From CAYSQW01 sp964433135 (lineage in GTDB: Bacteria > Acidobacteriota > Aminicenantia > Aminicenantales > Aminicenantaceae), in the NCBI GenBank assembly GCA_964433135.1, contig CAYSQW010000017.1, forward strand, positions 1 through 57,049: DNA of 57,049 bases, read 5' to 3'. The translations under genes and the position numbers were made by a program. Under the pieces are notes generated by a model. The model had not been told where the DNA came from. It did no database searches and worked only from the letters and a program-made list of their open reading frames with translations. Shown piece by piece: positions 43,673 to 52,591 of the stretch (position 1 is its first letter; every line of letters starts with the position of its first letter).

Positions 43673-44407
43673 ATGATCTCGCTGCACAATGCAACCAAAA
43701 GAATCTTTTTCTATAGGGTGGAACCTCTATCTCATGAGGCGTTACCCGTTGAAGGATCCATCGGTCCGGGAAGCATCGTGCGTTTTACAAGGGGAATCCA
43801 ACTTGGGATAAAGATCCTTCCCGGAGGAACCGATAATATGGTCCGGCTTTACCCCGGAGAAGACTATTCCGTTCAGGATCTGGGTGCGGAAGGACAGAGG
43901 ATTTTCCACAAAAAAGGCAAGACATCCGACGCGTTAAGTCTGGCGCCCTTTGTTCCCTCCCCGATGAATGCGGTCAACCTCATGCTCCAAACAACCCGCG
44001 CCGCTCATGATTCCGTGGTTTATGATCTCGGCTGCGGGGACGGCCGGATCGTCATTGAAGCCGCCAGGAAATACGGCTCCCGCGGAGTCGGTATCGACAT
44101 CGATCCGGATTTGATTCACACCGCACGTCTCAATGCCCGCAAGGCGGGGGTAGCCGCTCGAGTGGAATTTCATGTTCAGGATATTTTCGCTTCGGATATA
44201 TCCGAAGCTACGATCGTTTATCTCTATCTCTACTCGGATTCCAATCGTCTGCTGCGTCCCTTTCTTGAAACCGGACTTAAGTCCGGAACCCTTGTCGCCT
44301 GTTTGAATTTCAAAATTCCCGGGTGGGAGAAAGAGCTTGTTTTTTCGAGTGAAGTTCCCACCCCTGATGACATCGTCGACAACGTCATTTATATCTACCG
44401 TTGGTGA
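43673..44407 (+). CDS. SAM-dependent methyltransferase with small N-terminal beta domain
   Basis: A 244-residue protein (from ATG 43673). The first 80 or so residues form a beta-rich segment (IVRFTRGIQLGIKILPGG, RLYPGEDYSV). Then comes a class I SAM methyltransferase with motif I VVYDLGCGDGRIVIEAA, GVGIDIDPDLI and the post-motif IVYLYLYSDSNRLLRP, which resembles DOT1/PrmA-like domains that modify proteins. No ribosome-binding site is obvious. The frame is open back to 43457, but those 72 residues look non-coding. Convergent with the permease gene at 44422. Confidence 0.68.
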   Translation: MISLHNATKRIFFYRVEPLSHEALPVEGSIGPGSIVRFTRGIQLGIKILPGGTDNMVRLYPGEDYSVQDLGAEGQRIFHKKGKTSDALSLAPFVPSPMNAVNLMLQTTRAAHDSVVYDLGCGDGRIVIEAARKYGSRGVGIDIDPDLIHTARLNARKAGVAARVEFHVQDIFASDISEATIVYLYLYSDSNRLLRPFLETGLKSGTLVACLNFKIPGWEKELVFSSEVPTPDDIVDNVIYIYRW

Positions 44408-44421
44408 TTCCGATCGATCAT

Positions 44422-46791
44422 TCACTCGTAGCGAAGCGCTTTGACCGGATCGGCTCCTGCGGCCCGGATGCAGTGGAAACTCACCGTCAGCATTGCGATC
44501 ACCGCGGCGGCGGCCATGGACAGCAAAAATATCTCCAACCCAAGTTCGATCCGGTAGGCAAAATCGCGCAGCCATCCGCTCATCAGAAAATAAGCGGCGG
44601 GCCAGGCGATCAAATTGGCCAGCAGCACCAAATTGAGGTAGGTTCTGGAGAGCAGCACAACCAAACCACCGACTCCCGCTCCCAGCACCTTGCGGATCCC
44701 GATCTCCTTGGTCCGCTGTTCAACGGTATGTGCGACCAGCCCAAAAAGCCCCAGGCCAGCAATAAAGATGGCTAATACTGTGAATCCACGAGTCAGCGAA
44801 CCGAAATTCTCTTCACGCCGGTAGATCTGCTCGAATTCATCATCGAGGAACACGTATTCCAAAGGCGCCCCGGGAAACAATGTCTCCCATACATCCTCGA
44901 GGTGTTCGACGGCCTCACGGATCGATCCCGCCTTCAGCTTGAGCGACAGCATTCTGTCAGCACCGGGCCGGAAAAAGATCACAAGCGGTTCGACAACATG
45001 GCGTATGTTTGTAAAATGAAAGTCGTCGATCACACCTATCACCTTGAGCTTTCCCTGGTTGAATGTTTTTCCCAATGGATCATCCCATCCGATAGCGTCT
45101 GCCGCCGAATGATTGAGGATCACCGCTTCTTCGGCATCGGTCCCGAATTCTCTCGAAAAGTTGCGTCCTTGACGCAATGTCATACCCATGGTTTCAATAA
45201 AATGCTCATCCATACGCATGGTGGACACCACCCATGGATCATCTTGAGCGATTCCGTCCGGCCGGATCCCGGTCCGGTTCATGGTTCGTCCCGGAACATT
45301 ATCCGAAGTTGACCATGACAATATAGCTGAAGACATGGCTAATTTCTCTACCAAAGGTTCAAATCTTCCTGCCGCCTCCCGGTTCAGCGGAAAGGTCAGG
45401 ACTTGATTTCGATCGTATCCCAAATCTTTCTGTTTGATATAACGCATCTGCTGGAAAACCACGCCGCTGGAGATGATGAGAGCCGTGGAAATTCCGAACT
45501 GAACCACCACCAGAAAACGGCGCATCCCCAAACCATGACGGCTTTTGAACGCTCCTCGGAGCACACTTTCGGGACGAAAGGAGGACATCACCAGTGCCGG
45601 CCATATTCCGGCCAGCAGGCCCGTAAACAGTGCGGCCGCCAAGATTCCGAGCATGATGGGAGGACGAGCGAGAACGGCGGGATCGAGCTTTAATCCAAAT
45701 CCGGAGCTGATGGGCAATCCCGCCAAGATGACCATCCCAAAAGCCATGACAATCCCTCCCAGACTCAAGACAACGGATTCTCCCATGAACTGCATGAAAA
45801 GCTGCCGTTTTCCGGCGCCGACGACCTTGCGCATTCCCACTTCCCGGGCCCGGTTTTGGGAACGAGCGGTGGAAAGGTTCATGAAATTCAAAACGGCGAT
45901 CAACATGATGAACACCGCCACAGCACCCAGAGCGGTGACATAGCCGATATCCCCCTTGTTCCGGTTATGCTCGTCAAACACGACATTCTTGGAATGAAGA
46001 TGCGTATCCGCAAGAGGCTGGTGGGTAACGGCGAAATTCTCATCGACACCGTTTTTACGAAGAACACCGATCAATTTCTCTTCCAGATCCATCTCATCCG
46101 CTCCTTCCCGCAAAAGAAAATAGGTGGGAGCTGATATCCACTCCCAACTCCGCAGATTCTCGCCGTATCCTCCCTTCTCATTCGGGAAATTGAGTGACAG
46201 CAGCACGTCGAACCACAAATGGGAATTTTCCGGAATCGGGTTGAGGATACCGGTCACCCGCACCTCGTTTTCACCCCACATGAATGACTTACCTATGGGA
46301 TCATCAACACCGCCATACATGTTCTCTGCCAGTTCGCGGCTGATTGCCGCGGAATAGGGCGCAACCAACGCGGTTTCAGGATCTCCCTGCATCAGTCCGA
46401 AATCAAAAATCTTGAATACGGTGGGATCGGCCAACGTCATTTCGCGGCATGAAAATGTTTTCGTTCCCACTTTCAGTGCCTGACGTCCCCGGTCCATAAG
46501 TCGAACGGATGCTTCCACTTCGGGAACCTCTTTAGGGATCTCGGGCCCCATGGCGACAAATGTAATGCCGGCATAGGTGTTGGAAACTCCCATGGACTTG
46601 TCGAGCAGCAGCACACGCTGAATTCGCCCGGCCTTTTCATGGAACATGTCAAAAGAAAGTTCGTGCTGGACATAGAGAAATATCAAAAGGCTGGCGGCCA
46701 TCCCCACCGCCAATCCCAGAATATTTATCAGCGAATGCCCTTTATATTTGCGCAGATTGCGCAAGGTGGATATAAGGTAATTTTTCCACAT
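44422..46791 (-). CDS. Duplicated MacB/FtsX-type permease without ATPase
   Basis: A 789-residue permease with two MacB-PCD/FtsX units. It opens MWKNYLISTLRNLRKYKGHS and a first helix containing GLAVGMAASLLIFLYVQHEL, has mid helices with VFIMLIAVLNFMNLSTA and AREVGMRKVVGAGKRQL, and ends FTVLAIFIAGLGLFGLVAH and KEIGIRKVLGAGVGGLV. It is a paralogue of the 40937 protein. ATG 46791 has GGGAG 7 nt upstream; the open frame extends 34 codons further without family similarity. The S41 peptidase gene lies 118 nt upstream on the same strand. ATPase partner and substrate are unknown. Confidence 0.85.
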   Translation of the reverse strand: MWKNYLISTLRNLRKYKGHSLINILGLAVGMAASLLIFLYVQHELSFDMFHEKAGRIQRVLLLDKSMGVSNTYAGITFVAMGPEIPKEVPEVEASVRLMDRGRQALKVGTKTFSCREMTLADPTVFKIFDFGLMQGDPETALVAPYSAAISRELAENMYGGVDDPIGKSFMWGENEVRVTGILNPIPENSHLWFDVLLSLNFPNEKGGYGENLRSWEWISAPTYFLLREGADEMDLEEKLIGVLRKNGVDENFAVTHQPLADTHLHSKNVVFDEHNRNKGDIGYVTALGAVAVFIMLIAVLNFMNLSTARSQNRAREVGMRKVVGAGKRQLFMQFMGESVVLSLGGIVMAFGMVILAGLPISSGFGLKLDPAVLARPPIMLGILAAALFTGLLAGIWPALVMSSFRPESVLRGAFKSRHGLGMRRFLVVVQFGISTALIISSGVVFQQMRYIKQKDLGYDRNQVLTFPLNREAAGRFEPLVEKLAMSSAILSWSTSDNVPGRTMNRTGIRPDGIAQDDPWVVSTMRMDEHFIETMGMTLRQGRNFSREFGTDAEEAVILNHSAADAIGWDDPLGKTFNQGKLKVIGVIDDFHFTNIRHVVEPLVIFFRPGADRMLSLKLKAGSIREAVEHLEDVWETLFPGAPLEYVFLDDEFEQIYRREENFGSLTRGFTVLAIFIAGLGLFGLVAHTVEQRTKEIGIRKVLGAGVGGLVVLLSRTYLNLVLLANLIAWPAAYFLMSGWLRDFAYRIELGLEIFLLSMAAAAVIAMLTVSFHCIRAAGADPVKALRYE

Positions 46792-46851
46792 GGTTTGTCT
46801 CCCTGAGTCGTCTGAATTGTATTTGATATAGACCAAATTCGATGCAGAATA

Positions 46852-46872
46852 GTGTACACCATTCTCGAATGG
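46852..46872. promoter_or_regulatory. Adjacent dyads between the S41 peptidase and permease genes
   Basis: GTGTACAC (46852-46859) overlaps by one base the dyad CCATTC-TC-GAATGG (46859-46872). They lie 60-80 nt upstream of the permease start on the minus strand and could be operator sites. No clear promoter boxes were seen. Confidence 0.3.
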
Positions 46873-46909
46873 GATCATTCCATCGTCTCTCATTTCGTCG
46901 GTATAGCCC

Positions 46910-48190
46910 TCATTGCTCCTCTTGCAGGATCCGCTCTAAAACCGGATCCTGGTGGTTGATGAAATCTTCGCTGGTCAGCTCCACAAGGATGTCCGGATAG
47001 ACTGCGTCGGCATCCTGTTTGGAAATGGAGAAATATTTTGTGGAATAACTCACCGGAAGCCTGCTGTTTTTCAGGACGAACATCTTGACCTCCCCAAAAT
47101 GGTTGGGTTTGCCGCCGGAGGGCTCACCCACGAATGTTGCCCGAGTTCGGTTGCGCAGCTGGACGGCGTTCAACACCGCCGAAGAAAATGTTCTTCGGCC
47201 CACGATCACATAGAGTCGATCTTTTCGGTTCAAATCCTCGCTTTTTACCAGTTCCTCAATCATTGGACCGAATATCGCCGAATTCCCCCCGCCGTTATTA
47301 CGCAGGTCGATCACGAAGCGTTCCGCGTTTTTCAGATCGACGGTTTCAAAGACCTCTTCTACGAATCGTGAAAACGGCTTGTCAGGCCGTTCCCGGCAGG
47401 AATTATAAATAACATACATCGTTTTATATGCAGGCAGGTATTCGAAGGCATAAATGGATTTTTGATATTTACGGTAGAGCGGAAGCGGCGTGTCGGGACC
47501 ATCGGCCGAAACCGGCCGCCTCCCCGCCCGCATGCTGACGGAAGGCATCTCGAGTTCAAATGCTTCCCCTTGCTTATTCTCTAAAGCATAGACCGCCCCG
47601 GCCGGATCGGCGATGATTCCGGCGCCATGAAGCATTTCGGCGAATACCAGGTAACCGGGAACCGATTTCCTCAATTGAGATCGGTTTTCGTGAGAAATCG
47701 CCGTCGACAGCGTCTGAATAATATCTTCGATCGGCTTATTTTCGATGGCTAGCAGGCGGCACCCCAGAGCCCGCCGGTTTTTCGGAAATGCCTGTACACA
47801 GAAAATGCCCTCTTTAAACCAGTAAAAAGAGAGCGGAAAAGCGATCTTAGGCCTGAATCCCACCATGGTGTGAGAATCGCCGCATGCCGCCACAATCCGT
47901 GAAAGGACGAAAACGATTTCTTCATCTTTCCGGTCGGATAATGAATCCTTGAGGGCTCTCAATTCGGCCCTGAATTCGGATTCAGACCTTCCATGGAAAA
48001 GATCTATATGGAGCCGGGGAAGTTCCGCCGCCAATTGATCGATATCCTCCCTCCACTTCCGTATCCGGTCCCTATCTTGCATCCCGGTGTGAACGGCGTA
48101 TGCCGGCTCGGCCCATACTCCCATAAGACAAATGAACACCAGTAACATCAAGACGGCAGACCACTCACCAGCCTGATTGGATCGTTGCAT
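46910..48190 (-). CDS. Exported S41-family peptidase
   Basis: A 426-residue protein with a signal peptide (AVLMLLVFICLMGVWAEPAYA). The C-terminal half has S41/CTP signatures: FVIDLRNNGGGNS, GRRTFSSAVLNAV with the likely catalytic serine, and FVGEPSGGKPN. The N-terminal half lacks a recognisable PDZ domain. The group is closer to tricorn/C-terminal processing peptidase-like S41 proteins of Bacteroidota and Acidobacteriota. Predicted periplasmic or secreted. ATG 48190 is preferred, with GGAG 6 nt upstream. It could be co-transcribed with the permease gene downstream. The substrate is unknown. Confidence 0.83.
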   Translation of the reverse strand: MQRSNQAGEWSAVLMLLVFICLMGVWAEPAYAVHTGMQDRDRIRKWREDIDQLAAELPRLHIDLFHGRSESEFRAELRALKDSLSDRKDEEIVFVLSRIVAACGDSHTMVGFRPKIAFPLSFYWFKEGIFCVQAFPKNRRALGCRLLAIENKPIEDIIQTLSTAISHENRSQLRKSVPGYLVFAEMLHGAGIIADPAGAVYALENKQGEAFELEMPSVSMRAGRRPVSADGPDTPLPLYRKYQKSIYAFEYLPAYKTMYVIYNSCRERPDKPFSRFVEEVFETVDLKNAERFVIDLRNNGGGNSAIFGPMIEELVKSEDLNRKDRLYVIVGRRTFSSAVLNAVQLRNRTRATFVGEPSGGKPNHFGEVKMFVLKNSRLPVSYSTKYFSISKQDADAVYPDILVELTSEDFINHQDPVLERILQEEQ

Positions 48191-48350
48191 AAACACCTCC
48201 GGTTGCGCTGTTCCCCTTTGCTAAAGTATACGTGATAAAACCGTCTTCGTTTAGGCGCAACGCACACCGTCTGGAAATCCAATCCGGAAGCAGCTTTTAT
48301 CCCGTATCTGCCCGAGAGAAATCACATGCGGTGCTTCCCAGAGGAAGCTA

Positions 48351-48379
48351 TTGAGCCCATGTTTTCACTGTGATATGAT
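48351..48379 (+). promoter_or_regulatory. Predicted promoter of the S9 peptidase gene
   Basis: TTGAGC (48351-48356), 17-nt spacer, TATGAT (48374-48379), 49 nt before the TTG start codon. The gene appears monocistronic. Confidence 0.5.
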
Positions 48380-48427
48380 TATTTTATCGGGAATTATAAA
48401 CAAATCGTAGTGAAGGAGGATTGACTA

Positions 48428-50773
48428 TTGAAAAAATTCATTCAGATACTTTATTTCACCATTATACTATTTTCAGGGCTTGGGTCAGCCGTATTTTTAA
48501 AAGCTCTGCCTCAAAACACACGTCGAGTTCTAACTTCAGACGATTATGCCCATGCCGAGAAATTTCTTTCCGCGCATACTTCCCGCCTGGTTTTCTTTGA
48601 CCGGGTTTCCCCAAATTGGGTGGATGCGGAGCGATTTTGGTACCGGAACAATACTCCGGAAGGACTAGAGTTCATCCTCGTCAACGCCAAGAAAAGAGTT
48701 CGCCGGCGAGCTTTCGATCATGGCAAATTAGCGGAATCCCTCTCCGAAATGACGGGAAAAACATTCGATCCCCTGGAATTGCCGTTTTCGCAATTCTTTT
48801 TAAGCGATGATGGACAATCCATTGTCTTCGCTCTTAAAGGCCGGCGCTACACCTATCATATTTCGAGCTCGCGCCTCACCTCCTTGAAGACTCTCGATAA
48901 GGCGGATCCTAACGCCGTCCCCTCGCCTGACGGCACCCGCGAAGCTTTTATTCGCGACCACAATCTTTGGATTCGTCTCCTTCCGACCGGCGAAGAGATC
49001 CAGCTCACTACCGACGGCGTTCAGGACTTCGGCTATGCGACCAATAACGCCGGCTGGACCAAAAGCAGCCGCCCTGTCGTCCTCTGGTCCCCTGACTCCA
49101 AAAAGATCGCAACCTTCCAGCATGACGGGCGCAGCGTCGGAGAGATGTATCTTGTATCGACCAATGTGGGGCATCCCACCCTTCATGCCTGGAAATATCC
49201 GCTTCCCGAAGACAAGGAGATATTCCGCATCCACCGCGTCGTGATTCACGTCGATACGCCCCAAGTCGTTCGCCTGCGTATGCCTCCCGACCAACACCGC
49301 TCCACAATCTGCGACCACATCGTTTGCCGCGGCTCCGGATTCGCCGATATCGAGTGGAGTCCTGATTCCGCACGACTTTTCTTTGTTTCCAGTTCCCGGG
49401 ATCATAAACAGGCCGTCCTCAGGGAAGCGAATCCTCAAACCGGAGCGGTAAGAGATGTCCTGGAAGAGAGGGTCGATACCTTTTTCGAATCGGGCTACAA
49501 CATGGTCAACTGGCATGCGCTGCCCGAATCGAACGAAGCCCTCTGGTTCTCCCAGAGGGATGACTGGGGACATCTCTACCTCTATGACCTCACGACCGGC
49601 AAACTCAAGAACCGCATCACCCGGGGAGAATGGAATGTGCTTCAGGTTCTCCGCATCGATAAAATAAACCGGACGGTCTACTTCCTGGGTGCCGGCCGCG
49701 AATCCGGTGACCCCTATTTTCAGTATCTGTACAGGGTTGGTTTGGATGGTTCCGGGCTCCAACTCCTGACTCAGGAAAACGCCAATCACACGATCTTTTT
49801 GCCCCGTACGGGGAATTATTTCGTTGACAGCTATTCCACTCCGGACACCCCTCCCGTTACGGTGCTGCGGGACCTTGGAGACCGCAAACCTTTCTTGCTG
49901 GAGAAGGCAGACATCCACCGTCTCGTGGAAGCCGGATGGAAGCCCCCTATTTCCTTTTCCGTCAAGGCCCGGGACGGCGTCACCGATCTTTACGGCCTGA
50001 TGCACAAGCCGACGCATTTTGATGCATCAAAAAAGTACCCGATCATCAACTATATCTACCCGGGTCCCCAGTCGGGAAGTGTCGGCAGCCGCAGCTTCTC
50101 CGCCTCCCGAGGAGACAGACAATCTCTGGCCGAGTTGGGTTTTATCGTCGTTGCGATCGACGCCATGGGCACGCCCATGCGTTCGAAGTCGTTTCATGCC
50201 GCCTATTACGGAAACATGGGCGATAACGGACTTCCGGATCAAATATCCGGCATGAAACAGCTCGCCGACCGTTATCCCTGGGTCGACATCGATCGTGTCG
50301 GCATTTACGGACATTCGGGAGGTGGTTTTGCTTCAACGGACGCAATCCTCCGCTACCCCGATTTCTTTAAAGTCGCCGTAAGCGGCGCGGGCAACCATGA
50401 TAACCGCAACTACGAGGATGACTGGGGCGAGAAATGGCAGGGACTGCTCAAGACCGATTCCGATGGGAGCACCAACTACGACAATCAGGCCAATCAGCTC
50501 TTGGCCCAAAACCTTAAAGGCAAGCTTCTGATCGCACACGGAACACTGGACTCCAATGTCCCGATGTACAACACTCTGCTGGTCGTGAACGAGCTTATCG
50601 CCGCCAATAAAGATTTCGATCTCATCCTGTTCCCCAATCGCGGTCATGGTTTCGGCAATGAGCCCTATATGATGCGCCGCCGCTGGGATTATTTCATCAA
50701 ACACCTCATGGGAGCGACACCACCGAAAGAATATATATTCACCGTAGATACATCTCGCAGGCGGCGCAGATAA
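48428..50773 (+). CDS. S9-family peptidase, DPP-IV-like
   Basis: A 781-residue protein with a hydrophobic N-terminus (FIQILYFTIILFSGLGSAVF) for export, a beta-propeller N-domain (WSPDSKKIATF, WSPDSARLFFVSSSRD, FSQRDDWGHLYLYD) and an alpha/beta-hydrolase domain. The triad is Ser630 in YGHSGGG, Asp708 in HGTLDSNV and His740 in NRGHGF, the same numbers as human DPP-IV. The Glu-Glu pair that anchors the substrate N-terminus in DPP-IV is not visible; the region reads FGYATNNAGW, as in many bacterial relatives. It cleaves short peptides, often after proline. TTG start with GAAGGAGG 8 nt upstream. Confidence 0.88.
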   Translation: MKKFIQILYFTIILFSGLGSAVFLKALPQNTRRVLTSDDYAHAEKFLSAHTSRLVFFDRVSPNWVDAERFWYRNNTPEGLEFILVNAKKRVRRRAFDHGKLAESLSEMTGKTFDPLELPFSQFFLSDDGQSIVFALKGRRYTYHISSSRLTSLKTLDKADPNAVPSPDGTREAFIRDHNLWIRLLPTGEEIQLTTDGVQDFGYATNNAGWTKSSRPVVLWSPDSKKIATFQHDGRSVGEMYLVSTNVGHPTLHAWKYPLPEDKEIFRIHRVVIHVDTPQVVRLRMPPDQHRSTICDHIVCRGSGFADIEWSPDSARLFFVSSSRDHKQAVLREANPQTGAVRDVLEERVDTFFESGYNMVNWHALPESNEALWFSQRDDWGHLYLYDLTTGKLKNRITRGEWNVLQVLRIDKINRTVYFLGAGRESGDPYFQYLYRVGLDGSGLQLLTQENANHTIFLPRTGNYFVDSYSTPDTPPVTVLRDLGDRKPFLLEKADIHRLVEAGWKPPISFSVKARDGVTDLYGLMHKPTHFDASKKYPIINYIYPGPQSGSVGSRSFSASRGDRQSLAELGFIVVAIDAMGTPMRSKSFHAAYYGNMGDNGLPDQISGMKQLADRYPWVDIDRVGIYGHSGGGFASTDAILRYPDFFKVAVSGAGNHDNRNYEDDWGEKWQGLLKTDSDGSTNYDNQANQLLAQNLKGKLLIAHGTLDSNVPMYNTLLVVNELIAANKDFDLILFPNRGHGFGNEPYMMRRRWDYFIKHLMGATPPKEYIFTVDTSRRRRR

Positions 50774-50892
50774 GATTAATAAAAACCGCTCATTCGACTT
50801 CAGCGTCGGGCTGTCATCGATTCCCTTCGATACCCCGGCGCCTCGCGATCAGATGAATTCCTTTCCCTTCCGAGAGACATGCATCGTCCATA

Positions 50893-51111
50893 TCAACCGG
50901 ACTTCCGGTATTCGAATACTTTTTCCAAAGGAAGGTCGAAAACCCGTGCGATCCGAAAAGCCAATGCCAGTGACGGCACATATTTTCCCTGCTCCAATGC
51001 AATTATGGTCTGTCGCGTGCACCCGGCTTTTTCAGCCAGCTCCTGCTGAGTCATTTCGTCGTACTCGAATCGCAGCCGCCTTACCTGCGTTTTTATCTCA
51101 TCCTTGGCCAT
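50893..51111 (-). CDS. Small XRE-family HTH regulator
   Basis: A 72-residue protein that is almost wholly a Cro/CI-type helix-turn-helix (MTQQELAEKAGCTRQTIIALEQGKY, then PSLALAFRIARVFDLPLEKVFEY). It resembles the YozG-type regulators that are paired with small membrane proteins. ATG 51111 is chosen because AGGA is about 9 nt upstream. It overlaps the end of the membrane-protein gene by 14 nt, so both are translated from one mRNA. The two 16-bp repeats at 51601 and 51622 in the promoter are its probable operators. Confidence 0.88.
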   Translation of the reverse strand: MAKDEIKTQVRRLRFEYDEMTQQELAEKAGCTRQTIIALEQGKYVPSLALAFRIARVFDLPLEKVFEYRKSG

Positions 51112-51565
51112 AACCACTCATCCTATCATTGAGAATTAAGGTTGAGGCTGCAATAGTGATATGCCCGACAATCAAGCAGGACAACCCCAGGAACCATATC
51201 CATCCCACCGGCATGAGAGCCGACTCACTGAATACCTTATAAAAAGCATACAGTGCAGTCGAGAATAGAAAAACATACGTGATAACGACATAAAATCCCG
51301 TTGTCAAGGCTTTTTTTTCTATCAACTCGTCCCGTTCATCTTTGATCCTCTTTTTCATTCTTGCGCGCCTTTTATTCGTCAATATTAAAAGAAGAAAATA
51401 CAAGGCGAAGCCAATCGTGATGAAGGCTCGGGTTAAGGTCACACGCCTTTCTCCATCCAGAAAGGTGTCCGCTCCTCCTTCATTGAAAAACACGATACAG
51501 ATCCCCATCATGACCAGGCTCCAGATGATCAGAGACCAGACGGCCCGAAGCTTCAATTGAGTCAT
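51098..51565 (-). CDS. Small integral membrane protein paired with XRE regulator
   Basis: A 155-residue protein with four predicted transmembrane helices (VWSLIIWSLVMMGICIVFF, AFITIGFALYFLLLIL, GFYVVITYVFLFSTALYAFY, IWFLGLSCLIVGHITIAAST) and a basic cytoplasmic loop (KRRARMKKRIKDERDE). The arrangement of a DUF2178-like membrane protein followed by a short XRE gene is widespread in bacteria and archaea, with no known function. ATG 51565 lies after GGAGG. The promoter upstream carries tandem operators. The gene is first in a two-gene operon. Confidence 0.75.
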   Translation of the reverse strand: MTQLKLRAVWSLIIWSLVMMGICIVFFNEGGADTFLDGERRVTLTRAFITIGFALYFLLLILTNKRRARMKKRIKDERDELIEKKALTTGFYVVITYVFLFSTALYAFYKVFSESALMPVGWIWFLGLSCLIVGHITIAASTLILNDRMSGYGQG

Positions 51566-51600
51566 GTTCTCTCCTCCTTGATTTCTAATCCAAGCATAGT

Positions 51601-51647
51601 GTATTCATTGTTATACATAATGTATTCAATTTTATACTTTATGTCAA
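51601..51647 (-). promoter_or_regulatory. Promoter and tandem operators of the membrane protein/XRE operon
   Basis: On the minus strand TTGACA (51647-51642) and TACATT (51624-51619) are 17 nt apart. Two near-identical 16-bp sites GTATTCATTGTTATAC (51601-51616) and GTATTCAATTTTATAC (51622-51637) start 21 bp apart, two helical turns, and cover the spacer, the -10 and the start of transcription. Both have GTAT...ATAC symmetry. Autoregulation by the XRE protein is the simplest reading. Confidence 0.6.
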
Positions 51648-51853
51648 GTATCAATTACTTTTTATTTCATAATCCCACACAATCCTGTTTTCTCTAGAAT
51701 CTTCAGCCGCACTCCTCCGCTTACAGCAAATTTTGTTTTCAATGGACAAAACCGACAGAATAACCACAACACCTTTCTTGAAGGGGCTTCCCTTTTGCGC
51801 CAAAATACCTATAATGATAATTTGCATATTTAATGAAATCAGGTGAATGAATT

Positions 51854-52468
51854 ATGTTTAAACGCGTTTTCTTTATCATGAGTCTTCTTACGGTTGCAGT
51901 ACTGTTTACGACCTGCGCCTCCCCCCCCGAGATCCAACCCGAGCCCGAAGTCGCACCCACCCCTCCGCCGGCTCCGAAATATTTTTCCATGAAGCCCTTT
52001 CACGTATCCATGCAGGATCACATGCGTCTCTCCTATAACAATGCCAACGAAATCATGCTGGGAGTTTTCGTAGGAGGCCGTAAGGATCCCCAGAAGGGAA
52101 TGATATACTATTTCAGTGATTTTTCGACTTTCGATAAGACGACCCTCTCCTGGGGGCCCGTTATGAATGTGCTGGCCGAAATCACGCCTCACGATAGCGA
52201 ACCCGAAATCATTTCCCAGCGTGATTTCAAGAATCTGCTTGAATGGGACAAAGTCGGCATCTGTTGGGATATCGATGAAGAGCGTATCCGGCACTCTTAT
52301 CTTGTCGAGGGCCAGAAAATGCTGCTGTTCCTCGATCTTCGCTATGATGAAGCCAACAATCGTTCTCAGCGCATCTTGATCGATGTCTATCCCTCCACCC
52401 AAACCTGTGCCGCAAAGTCCGTATTCGATCTGATGGTGCGGGATCTTGTCATCGATAATCTCCCCTGA
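51854..52468 (+). CDS. Putative lipoprotein of unknown function
   Basis: A 204-residue protein. Residues 1-20 are a lipoprotein signal with lipobox FTTC (Cys21), followed by a proline-rich linker (24-42) and a globular part with no known family. Local features are HDSEPEIISQRDFKNLLEW and IRHSYLVEGQKMLLFLDLRY. ATG 51854 is preceded by AGGTGA about 7 nt upstream. TATAAT at 51809-51814 could be a -10 element, but no -35 is clear. Divergent from the XRE operon. The proline-rich segment suggests a tether to reach across the periplasm or cell wall. Confidence 0.65.
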   Translation: MFKRVFFIMSLLTVAVLFTTCASPPEIQPEPEVAPTPPPAPKYFSMKPFHVSMQDHMRLSYNNANEIMLGVFVGGRKDPQKGMIYYFSDFSTFDKTTLSWGPVMNVLAEITPHDSEPEIISQRDFKNLLEWDKVGICWDIDEERIRHSYLVEGQKMLLFLDLRYDEANNRSQRILIDVYPSTQTCAAKSVFDLMVRDLVIDNLP

Positions 52469-52591
52469 TATCTCAAGCCTTCTGCAGCTTCAAGAGATCG
52501 ACTCCGGTCGATCTCCCCCGCCCCCCTGGCTATCCGCGGTGCTATTTCATTTTGATTGAGAATTTTCCCAGCCGGTCTCCGTTATTACATA

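Noticed and set aside
51809..51829. Third sigma54-like element before the 51854 lipoprotein gene
   Set aside because: It shares the ATAATTTGCATAT stretch with the 30870 element but has no GG at the -24 position.
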